Translations under genes and position numbers: made by a program
From: Shewanella insulae
GTDB lineage: Bacteria > Pseudomonadota > Gammaproteobacteria > Enterobacterales > Shewanellaceae
NCBI RefSeq assembly: GCF_009831655.1
Contig: NZ_WRPA01000029.1
Location: forward strand, 1-37,345
DNA length: 37,345 nucleotides
Direction: 5' to 3'
Shown here: positions 17,745 through 24,614 of the stretch, one piece after another
Layout of the letters: the number at the start of each line of letters is the position of its first letter
How positions within the stretch are numbered: the first letter of the stretch is position 1
The notes under the pieces: model-generated
The model's database searches: none
The model's input: only the letters and a program-made list of their open reading frames with translations
What the model was told of the DNA's origin: nothing

Positions 17745-17782
17745 ATTGGTTGGTGATCTTAGTATTGAGTGAAGGGTGTAAG

Positions 17783-18061
17783 ATGAAGGTGACGACCTCA
17801 AAGCAGTTAAGCAATTATCTAAAAGACACGCGTTTGTCTATGAAGCTGTCACAAAGCAAAGTGGCTAACAAAGTGGGTATCAGGCAAGACACAGTGTCTA
17901 GCTTTGAGCAAAATCCAGATTCTACTAAGTTAGAGACGCTGTTTAAGCTGCTATCATCACTTAACCTTGAGCTAGAGGTTAAGCCTAGAGCCTCTCAAAA
18001 CGATTCTTCTGATCCTAGCGGTACTCTATCAAGCAACATTGATTGGAAAGAGGATTGGTGA
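17783..18061 (+). CDS. hipB: HipB-like XRE antitoxin/repressor
   Basis: A protein of 92 residues from ATG 17783 (MKVTTSKQLSNYLKDTRLS) with GAAGGG upstream; the longer frame from 17720 begins inside the operator array. The XRE helix-turn-helix is at about 10-65 (LSQSKVANKVGIRQDTVSSFEQNPDSTKLETLFKLLSSL), followed by a hydrophilic tail ending in tryptophan residues (DWKEDW), as in HipB where the C-terminus is flexible. It should neutralise HipA and repress the operon. The stop overlaps the hipA start by one base (TGATG), giving coupled translation. Confidence 0.9.
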   Translation: MKVTTSKQLSNYLKDTRLSMKLSQSKVANKVGIRQDTVSSFEQNPDSTKLETLFKLLSSLNLELEVKPRASQNDSSDPSGTLSSNIDWKEDW

Positions 18062-19395
18062 TGGCGGTATTAGACGTTTATATGAACGGTTATCGGGTGG
18101 GAGAGTTTACCAAGACATCCACGGGTGCCCATCACTTTAAGTATGATGAGGGATGGCTGAAATTAGCTGGGAGTCGTCCCATATCGTTGTCTATGCCGCT
18201 GCGTCATCAAGCCTATAAAGGTGATGAGGTATATAACTTTTTTGATAACTTGCTTCCCGATAATCCCGATGTGCGTAATCGCATTGTTGCTCGTCATAAG
18301 GCTGCTTCATCACAGCCTTTTGACTTACTGGCTAAAATTGGTCAAGACAGTGTTGGTGCGCTGCAACTAGTCTCTCATGGGCAAGCGCCCCATAACGTTA
18401 AGCAGATAGACTATAAGCCGCTTTCAGATGCCGCCCTAGAACAGGTATTGAAAGGCTATATGTCTGGCATACCGTTAGGCATGCTACGGGAGCAAGATGA
18501 CTTTAGAATCTCAATAGCGGGCGCACAGGAAAAAACCGCACTGCTATATGCTAACGGGCAATGGTGCTTGCCTATTCACGCCACGCCAACCACACATATT
18601 ATTAAACTACCTATAGGCACCATAAAGAGCCATTCATACACTATTGATATGTCAGATAGCGTGGAAAACGAGTATCTGTGTATGAAGGTCGCAGAGGCGT
18701 TTGGTCTAGCGGTGGCACAATGCCACATCATGCATGTTGGAGATATTAAGGCGCTCGTAGTTGAACGGTTCGATAGGCGCTATGCCTCAGATGCCAGCTG
18801 GATCATGCGTTTGCCTCAAGAGGATTTTTGTCAGGTGCTCAATGTGCCACCAGCCAAAAAGTATGAGAGTGATGGTGGCCCAGATATTCAGGCCGTCATG
18901 ACTGAGTTATTGGGTTCAACCAACTCTGCTCGTGACCGATACGACTTCATGAAAGCCCAAGTGCTGTTTTGGCTATTAGGGGCTATTGATGGGCATGCTA
19001 AAAACTTCTCTGTTTTTATTGAGGCTGGTGGCGGTTATCGCCTAACGCCTTTCTATGACATTCTATCCATCTATCCCGCCATTGGTGGCAAAGGGCTTAA
19101 CATACGTGATGCTAAGCTGGCGATGTCGCTAAAAGCCAGCAAGGGTAAAAAGACTCAGCTGGATAAAATATTTCCAAGGCATTTTATTCAAACGGCCAAA
19201 GCCGTTGGTTTTGATACAGACTCCATGGCCAATATCATGATAGAGATGGCAGACGTTCTCGATTTCGTCATTATGAAGGTCAAAGCAGAGCTTCCCGAAG
19301 GCTTCCCAGACCATATTCGAGACGCGATATTAGATGGCTTAAAGGCACGGGGAGCACGTATGACCGTTGATAATATCTGGCAGGCTTGCGGTTAA
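18061..19395 (+). CDS. hipA: HipA-type serine/threonine kinase toxin
   Basis: A protein of 444 residues from ATG 18061, close to E. coli HipA (440). HipA phosphorylates glutamyl-tRNA synthetase in E. coli, causing growth arrest. Key elements are intact: ISIAGAQEKTALL with a Ser at residue 151 (E. coli autophosphorylated Ser150), catalytic Asp at 310 in IDGHAKNFS (Asp309), and Asp at 333 in FYDIL (Asp332). The N-terminal subdomain has GYRVGEF and SMPLRHQAY. The match in size and spacing suggests a functional full-length HipA and not a shortened HipT/HipS type. It is coupled to hipB. The next gene is convergent. Confidence 0.95.
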   Translation: MAVLDVYMNGYRVGEFTKTSTGAHHFKYDEGWLKLAGSRPISLSMPLRHQAYKGDEVYNFFDNLLPDNPDVRNRIVARHKAASSQPFDLLAKIGQDSVGALQLVSHGQAPHNVKQIDYKPLSDAALEQVLKGYMSGIPLGMLREQDDFRISIAGAQEKTALLYANGQWCLPIHATPTTHIIKLPIGTIKSHSYTIDMSDSVENEYLCMKVAEAFGLAVAQCHIMHVGDIKALVVERFDRRYASDASWIMRLPQEDFCQVLNVPPAKKYESDGGPDIQAVMTELLGSTNSARDRYDFMKAQVLFWLLGAIDGHAKNFSVFIEAGGGYRLTPFYDILSIYPAIGGKGLNIRDAKLAMSLKASKGKKTQLDKIFPRHFIQTAKAVGFDTDSMANIMIEMADVLDFVIMKVKAELPEGFPDHIRDAILDGLKARGARMTVDNIWQACG

Positions 19396-19429
19396 ACCAA
19401 GCACTACACGCCTATTTTGCCGCTTATAT

Positions 19430-20314
19430 TTAGTAAACCACGCCATAGTGCTTCGAGGCGCAGCCATAGCAAACAAGGGCGTCGGTCTCGAAGTCAACAA
19501 ATGAGGCTAAACCCATAGCTTCACCCTCATCGCAAACCGCCTCGCAGTGGTAACAAGGGGTGGGGTATTTTTGCTCTCTCTCAAGCTTAAGCCTTAATGC
19601 ATTCACCTCGTCGGGTGTTGCACTCAGCGGTAGGGTGTCGATGACCCGATCGTAGGTATAGCATTCATAGGGCAGCGGCCAAGCTGTAGAGCGCACATAG
19701 AACTTGATTTGATCTTCGTCTTTAAACACGCTCACAGCGTCACCAGTGCGAGATATACGATCGACTAAGTCAGTATCAAAAGTTTGCTTAAAAGTGGCTA
19801 AGCATGGCTGGTGGGCGTTTTGTTTATTTGCACGGGCGTTAGTTTCAGCGCAGCAACAGGCATCATCATTACAAAGTTCGGCGGCCACCAGCCGACGACA
19901 GTGTCGACAAATGACAAACTGTTGCGATTCATCGAGGCGACGATAGAGCGCGTTAAAGGTGTGCCCTAGCTGTTTTAGGTTTGGGGTGCGCTTGGTGTAT
20001 ATGGTCTTGTGGTCACAGCCTGTGGCGTTGTGGATATGCGCGGTCAGCGTAAACCGTTCTGGTAGCAGCTCAATGGAGTACAGCACCTGCTTAGTGATGG
20101 GGCGGTTGATGCTGTCAGTAAGGCTGAGGAGGGCGTTCAGCTCATGTGACCAATTCTTAGTGGCTATGTCGCAAGTGAAGTCTGGTTTAACGTAATATTC
20201 TTTAAAAGACAGCACCGATGACAAGCGCGTGATTAACGTCTTATCACCACTTACGCTAATGGCGTTTTGCGCGAGCAGCGAGCGTACTGTTGGGATCACA
20301 TCGGCCTTCATCAT
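19430..20314 (-). CDS. Unknown Cys-rich protein with zinc-ribbon-like motifs
   Basis: A protein of 294 residues from ATG 20314 (MMKADVIPTVRSLLAQNAIS) with AGGAG five bases upstream; two GTG codons precede it. I do not recognise the family. The middle has CRHCRRL followed by C...CCCAET (about residues 138-158), and the C-terminus has CYHCEAVC and CYGCASKHYG (about 253-288): two Cys clusters suited to binding zinc or iron-sulfur. No nuclease, protease or helix-turn-helix motif is obvious. It is transcribed toward hipA and away from hsdM, with which it shares a 230-bp divergent control region, so it may be an accessory or regulator of the restriction locus, or independent cargo. Confidence 0.75.
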   Translation of the reverse strand: MMKADVIPTVRSLLAQNAISVSGDKTLITRLSSVLSFKEYYVKPDFTCDIATKNWSHELNALLSLTDSINRPITKQVLYSIELLPERFTLTAHIHNATGCDHKTIYTKRTPNLKQLGHTFNALYRRLDESQQFVICRHCRRLVAAELCNDDACCCAETNARANKQNAHQPCLATFKQTFDTDLVDRISRTGDAVSVFKDEDQIKFYVRSTAWPLPYECYTYDRVIDTLPLSATPDEVNALRLKLEREQKYPTPCYHCEAVCDEGEAMGLASFVDFETDALVCYGCASKHYGVVY

Positions 20315-20490
20315 CACCACTCCTGTTAGCTATGTTGGTTTGACTACGACTAAGCATGGCTTATCAAATCAATTTGTTATGCGCTTGCCATATTGCCGCA
20401 TCATTGGTGATGTTAACGCGGTAAAAAATAATGGGAATCTCATTCTTGTATCTTTTTGATCTCGCGATGATTAACTCAAGGCGTATTGTG

Positions 20491-20496
20491 TATAAT
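20491..20496 (+). promoter_or_regulatory. Candidate -10 element of the hsdMS operon
   Basis: A perfect TATAAT 48 bp before the hsdM start. The -35 region (ATGATT/TTAACT around 20466-20476) is poor, suggesting weak or regulated transcription. Confidence 0.45.
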
Positions 20497-20544
20497 CGAT
20501 GCCATTATCGGTTTATAACACCCCACTTTTTATATTGAGTCATC

Positions 20545-22116
20545 ATGGTTGAACAACATCAACAAGAGCTAAAAAAGCAGCTTTGGAACATCGCTAACAC
20601 CTTACGTGGCAACATGTCTGCCGACGATTTTCGTGACTACATCTTAGGGCTCATTTTCTACAAGTACCTGTCTGATAAGCTCAATAGCTATGCTGATACC
20701 CTACTTAAGCAAGATGGCTTTAGCTTCGCGACCATCGATGAAAACACGCCTGATGGTCAAGAGATATTAGATGCCGTTAAAGATGAAACCCTCGATAATC
20801 TAGGCTATTTCTTTAAGCCGTCCGAGCTGTTTCATGTAATCGCTGAGCGTGGCGAAGCTGGTAAGTTTATTCTCGATGATGTTACTAAGGTGCTTAACCA
20901 TATTGAGCAAAGCACCATGGGGGCTGAGAGTGCCGATGACTTTAATGGTCTGTTTGACGAGCTGGATTTAACCTCAAACAAGCTAGGCAAGACACCTACT
21001 GCGCGTAATAAGTTGATTGCTCAGGTGTTAATACACCTTGATAACATTGACTTTCACCTTGAAAACAGCGAAATAGACATTCTTGGTGATGCCTATGAAT
21101 ACCTTATCGGCATGTTTGCTAGTGGAGCAGGCAAAAAGGCGGGTGAGTTCTATACCCCGCAAATGGTTTCTAAGCTATTGGCTAAGCTGGTGACACTTGA
21201 TAACCCTGTAGTTAAGTCCGTTTACGATCCTACCTGTGGTTCGGGTTCTTTACTGTTACGCGTGGCCAAAGAGGCCCAAAATCAAGACATCAAATACTAT
21301 GGTCAAGAGCGCAACCCAAGTACATACAACTTAGCGCGCATGAATATGATCATGCACGGTGTGCACTACTCTCGCTTCGATATTCAAAACGACGACACCC
21401 TAGAAACACCCTTGCATTTTGATGAGCGTTTCGATGCGGTAGTGGCCAACCCACCATTCTCCGCCGACTGGTCTGCCAGCCCTCTGCACCTTAATAACGA
21501 CCGCTTTGCCGACTATGGCAAGCTAGCGCCAAAAGGTAAGGCCGATTTTGCCTTTGTGCAGCATATGGTTCATCAGCTTAACGATAACGGCACCATGGCC
21601 GTGGTATTGCCCCATGGCGTGTTGTTCCGTGGGGCTGCTGAGGGCCATATTCGTCAGCACCTCATAAAAGAGAAAAACTATCTCGATATGGTCATAGGGC
21701 TGCCAGCCAATATCTTTTTTGGCACCTCAATTCCCACCTGTATCTTGGTCTTGAAAAAGCGCCGTAAGGCAGAGGACAACGTGCTCTTTATCGATGCCAG
21801 CAATCATTTTGAAAAGGGCACTAACAATAACATTATGCGCGAGGAGGACTTACAGCGCATTCTCGATGCCGTAGTTAAGCGTGAGAGCATTGACAAGTTT
21901 GCTTTTGTAGCCAGCCAGAAAGATTTAGGCGATAACGACTATAACCTCAATATCCCCCGCTATGTCGATACCTTTGAAGAGGAAGAGCTGGTGGATTTGG
22001 CAAAGGTGGCTAAGCAGTTGGTGGACAATGATAAAGCGATGCTACAGACCGATAAGACCATCGCCGATTTCTGCAAAGAGTTGGGCATTGATACGCCGTT
22101 TGAGGTGAAGGAATGA
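20545..22116 (+). CDS. hsdM: Type I restriction-modification DNA methyltransferase subunit
   Basis: A protein of 523 residues. HsdM provides N6-adenine methylation in M2S and R2M2S complexes. The N-terminal HsdM_N domain starts with ELKKQLWNIANTLRGNMSAD. The SAM-binding motif I is DPTCGSGSLL (about residue 229), and the catalytic motif IV is NPPF in VVANPPFSADW (about 303). AGEFYTPQMVSKLLAKLV precedes motif I, as usual. It overlaps hsdS by 4 bp (ATGA). The start ATG has a weak TTGAG upstream. The length and motifs indicate an intact gene. Confidence 0.97.
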   Translation: MVEQHQQELKKQLWNIANTLRGNMSADDFRDYILGLIFYKYLSDKLNSYADTLLKQDGFSFATIDENTPDGQEILDAVKDETLDNLGYFFKPSELFHVIAERGEAGKFILDDVTKVLNHIEQSTMGAESADDFNGLFDELDLTSNKLGKTPTARNKLIAQVLIHLDNIDFHLENSEIDILGDAYEYLIGMFASGAGKKAGEFYTPQMVSKLLAKLVTLDNPVVKSVYDPTCGSGSLLLRVAKEAQNQDIKYYGQERNPSTYNLARMNMIMHGVHYSRFDIQNDDTLETPLHFDERFDAVVANPPFSADWSASPLHLNNDRFADYGKLAPKGKADFAFVQHMVHQLNDNGTMAVVLPHGVLFRGAAEGHIRQHLIKEKNYLDMVIGLPANIFFGTSIPTCILVLKKRRKAEDNVLFIDASNHFEKGTNNNIMREEDLQRILDAVVKRESIDKFAFVASQKDLGDNDYNLNIPRYVDTFEEEELVDLAKVAKQLVDNDKAMLQTDKTIADFCKELGIDTPFEVKE

Positions 22117-23318
22117 GACAAAGCACTGAGCCCCAATTACGCTTTCCAGAGTTCAAGGATTGCTTTCAAAAAGTGAGGCTGGGGAAGGTAACCCTCAAAG
22201 TTGGAAGTGGAAGCACCCCCAAAGGAGGTGCGTCATCTTATGTCTCTGAAGGGATACCTTTAATACGGAGTCAAAATGTTAAAGATGGGTATTTAGATCT
22301 AACAGATACAGCAAAAATTGATTTTGCGACCCACTCGAAAATGAAAGGAAGTCATGTTTATTCTCACGACGTTTTATTAAACATTACAGGAGCCTCAATA
22401 GGACGTTCTTGTATAGTTCCTAGCTCTTTTGTTGAAGGCAATGTTAATCAGCATGTTTGTATAATTAGGTCAAAAGAAGAACTTCTACATTACCGTTACC
22501 TTAACCAGTTTCTAAACTCTAAATATGGTCAAAGACAAATTGATATATCTCAGGCTGGCGGAGGAAGAGAGGGGCTAAATTTTGAGGCTATTAAAGGTTT
22601 TGTGCTTCCTGTAATCAGTCACAAAGAACAACAAAAAATCGCCGATTTTCTCACCGCTGTCGATAGCAAAATCAGCCAGCTAACGGAAAAACACCGCCTG
22701 CTTAAAGCCTACAAAAAGGGCGTGATGCAGCAGCTGTTTAGCCAGAAAATCCGCTTTAAAGATGACGAGGGTAAGGCATTCCCTGAGTGGTGCGTTGAGC
22801 GTATAGGTAAATATTTAGAGCCTTATAAAGAGCTTGTTTCAGTCGATACTAAAATTCCAGTGTTAACATCTTCTAGAACAGGGCTGTACCCCCAAGAACG
22901 CGCAGTTATAAATGAAGGTGACTACGGCGTCGTCCCGCTAGGTTACTTTACCTATCGTCATATGAGTGACGATTTAGTCTTTAAATTTAATGTGAACCGT
23001 TTGTGGGATAAGGGGGCGGTAAGCAAGGAGTACCCAGTATTCAAAACTGTAGGTATGGACAGCTACTTTTTAGAGCTTCAGTTAAACGAAGGCAATGACT
23101 TCAAGCGCTTTGCTATCCAGCAAAAGCAAGGTGGAACACGTACTCGTTTATATTTTAAAAATCTTAAAGAACTAAAGCTGAATTTACCCAGCCTAAAAGA
23201 ACAGCAAAAAATAGCTCAGTGTTTACAAGCTCTCGATAAGAAAATCGATGCGGTCGCTGAACAAATCGAGCAAACCAAGCTGTTTAAGAAAGGCTTGCTG
23301 CAACAGATGTTTGTGTAA
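22113..23318 (+). CDS. hsdS: Type I restriction-modification specificity subunit
   Basis: A protein of 401 residues with two target recognition domains: TRD1 about 15-170 and TRD2 about 225-360. Each is followed by a related helical spacer: SHKEQQKIADFLTAVDSKIS...KKGVMQQLF and LKEQQKIAQCLQALDKKIDA...KKGLLQQMF. This symmetrical plan fixes a bipartite DNA target; the recognised sequence cannot be read from the protein. The TRD1 segment (22150-22620) is locally more AT-rich than the conserved regions, as expected for a domain exchanged by recombination. It is coupled to hsdM; abi_2 and hsdR follow. Confidence 0.95.
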   Translation: MRQSTEPQLRFPEFKDCFQKVRLGKVTLKVGSGSTPKGGASSYVSEGIPLIRSQNVKDGYLDLTDTAKIDFATHSKMKGSHVYSHDVLLNITGASIGRSCIVPSSFVEGNVNQHVCIIRSKEELLHYRYLNQFLNSKYGQRQIDISQAGGGREGLNFEAIKGFVLPVISHKEQQKIADFLTAVDSKISQLTEKHRLLKAYKKGVMQQLFSQKIRFKDDEGKAFPEWCVERIGKYLEPYKELVSVDTKIPVLTSSRTGLYPQERAVINEGDYGVVPLGYFTYRHMSDDLVFKFNVNRLWDKGAVSKEYPVFKTVGMDSYFLELQLNEGNDFKRFAIQQKQGGTRTRLYFKNLKELKLNLPSLKEQQKIAQCLQALDKKIDAVAEQIEQTKLFKKGLLQQMFV

Positions 23319-23330
23319 TTTATGCGCAAA

Positions 23331-23402
23331 GTCCGGACCTCGTTAGTGAGAGTCCGGAGTTCCGTAATTTATGTCCGGAGTTCATCGAGGGAGGTCCGGA
23401 CC
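23331..23402 (+). repeat. Four GTCCGGA(C/G) motifs with exact 21-bp spacing before abi_2
   Basis: GTCCGGAC at 23331, GTCCGGAG at 23352 and 23373, and GTCCGGAC at 23394: each start is exactly 21 bp from the next, two turns of B-DNA. The last is inside a 12-bp palindrome (AGGTCCGGACCT). A GTAATTTATG motif also occurs twice (23314-23323 and 23364-23373). The array fills the gap between hsdS and abi_2. Either an operator array or a transcribed repeat RNA is possible. Confidence 0.8.
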
Positions 23403-23431
23403 TTTGAATATGAAGGTAACGCCTAGTTCTT

Positions 23432-24427
23432 ATGCCATACGACAAACCTTGGAACTCCTATCAGGAGCAATTAGACAAGCTGCGAGAGCGAGGGCTCGCG
23501 ATTACGGATGATGCTAAGGCGCTCGATTATCTTGCTCGCATAGGCTATTACCGTTTGAGTGGCTATTGGTATTCGTTTCGTCAACAGCAAGCGGTCGATG
23601 GTAATCAAGTTAAGCTTGATGATTTCATTGCGGGTGCGAGTTTTGAACAAGCAGTTCAATTATATGTGTTTGATAAAAAGCTTCGATTGCTGGCCATGGA
23701 TGCGCTAGAACGGATTGAGATTGCATTTAGGGTTGAGCTTGCACATTCATTGGGTGAACAGGATATGTTTGCTTACTTAAAGCCTGAGCTATTCCATGAT
23801 AAATTTGCTAAAACGCTTAACCCCCGTTCAGGGCTGACAGCGCATCATAATTGGCTTACTAAGCATGCGGGATTGATCACACGGTCAAAAGAGAAGTTTA
23901 TTGATCACAATAAGAGGAAGCATGGCTTACCGTTGCCGATTTGGATCGCCTGTGAGGTATGGGATTTTGGCACCTTGTCATTTTTGTATGGCGGCATGAA
24001 AGAGGCGGATCAAGACAAGATTGCTCAAAAGTTTGGTCTCGTAAATGGCCGAGTATTGGCGAGTTGGCTTAGAGCACTTAACTACCTGCGTAACTTATGC
24101 GCTCACCATAGCAGGCTTTGGAATCGCAATGTGGTTGAAAAGCCAAAATTACCGCCTGCGTCAGAGGTGGTATGGGTTGCACCTTTTGTGGAATATGACC
24201 GATTACGTTCTCGTCCCTTCTTGCTGTTTTGTATTGTCCAGCATTTGATGAGCCACATTAACCCTAACTCAACGTGGTGGGCTCGGTTGACCAATTTAAT
24301 GGCGACTGAATTGCCTGATATGAAGGCTCTTGGGCTTGATTTGAATAGTATGGGGGTTTGTGAAGGCTGGTTAGAACTATTTGCCCCACTAAATCTACAG
24401 GATCAACAGGCAATAAAAAACCCCTAA
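23432..24427 (+). CDS. Abi_2 (AbiD/AbiF-type) abortive infection protein
   Basis: A protein of 331 residues. The N-terminus (YQEQLDKLRERGLAITDDAK, YLARIGYYRLSGYWYSFRQ) is the Abi_2 signature; FDKKLRLLAMDALERIEIAFR follows, and the C-terminal half has LRALNYLRNLCAHHSRLWNR, where RNLCAHH fits the R-x4-H motif of HEPN RNases. Members abort phage infection or act as toxins; RNA cleavage is likely but inferred. The start ATG 23432 lacks a well-placed ribosome site (GAAGG is 16 bases away). It lies between hsdS and hsdR, behind the 21-bp array and convergent with a candidate small RNA, an arrangement like prrC inside a type I locus. Confidence 0.9.
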   Translation: MPYDKPWNSYQEQLDKLRERGLAITDDAKALDYLARIGYYRLSGYWYSFRQQQAVDGNQVKLDDFIAGASFEQAVQLYVFDKKLRLLAMDALERIEIAFRVELAHSLGEQDMFAYLKPELFHDKFAKTLNPRSGLTAHHNWLTKHAGLITRSKEKFIDHNKRKHGLPLPIWIACEVWDFGTLSFLYGGMKEADQDKIAQKFGLVNGRVLASWLRALNYLRNLCAHHSRLWNRNVVEKPKLPPASEVVWVAPFVEYDRLRSRPFLLFCIVQHLMSHINPNSTWWARLTNLMATELPDMKALGLDLNSMGVCEGWLELFAPLNLQDQQAIKNP

Positions 24428-24470
24428 GCAGTTTGTTCCTCAAGGGACGCTAACCGATAGGGGTCGTGTT
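24413..24470 (-). ncRNA. Candidate stand-alone small RNA convergent with abi_2
   Basis: On the minus strand a promoter (24478-24506) would start transcription near 24470. The RNA would begin AACACG and fold with outer stem ACCCCUA/UAGGGGU (24458-24464 with 24420-24426), an asymmetric bulge, a possible AGC/GCU stem and an inner GC-containing hairpin closing on UUGA, then end in a U-run (24420-24415). Length is about 58 nt. The outer stem doubles as an intrinsic terminator and overlaps the abi_2 stop codon. No open frame is present. A structured RNA (the abiF motif) has been described beside abiF genes; whether this belongs to that group is not tested. Confidence 0.6.
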
Positions 24471-24477
24471 GCTAGAG

Positions 24478-24506
24478 AATATAATTTAATTGTAGAAAAT
24501 TAGCAA
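24478..24506 (-). promoter_or_regulatory. Sigma70-like promoter of the candidate small RNA
   Basis: Minus strand: -35 TTGCTA (24501-24506), a spacer of exactly 17 bp and -10 TATATT (24478-24483). Four of six and five of six consensus bases match. The -35 adjoins an AT-rich palindrome (AAATATATTT) that could be an operator. Confidence 0.6.
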
Positions 24507-24614
24507 ATATATTTGGCGTTTTTCACGCATGATAATGTGCAACGTGTGACGCCATCTGACAGATACGGATACTTATTTAAGCGCTCATATTGAGTGCTCA
24601 TATGGATGCGATAG

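Noticed and set aside
20356..20368. 13-base match ATGGCTTATCAAA to the hsdR start, as a remnant of hsdR
   Set aside because: The match stops after 13 bases and a hit of this length is expected by chance within the island; the frame after it stops soon.
23331..23402. Possible CRISPR array before abi_2
   Set aside because: The repeated core is 7-8 bp and the period 21 bp, far too short for repeats plus spacers.
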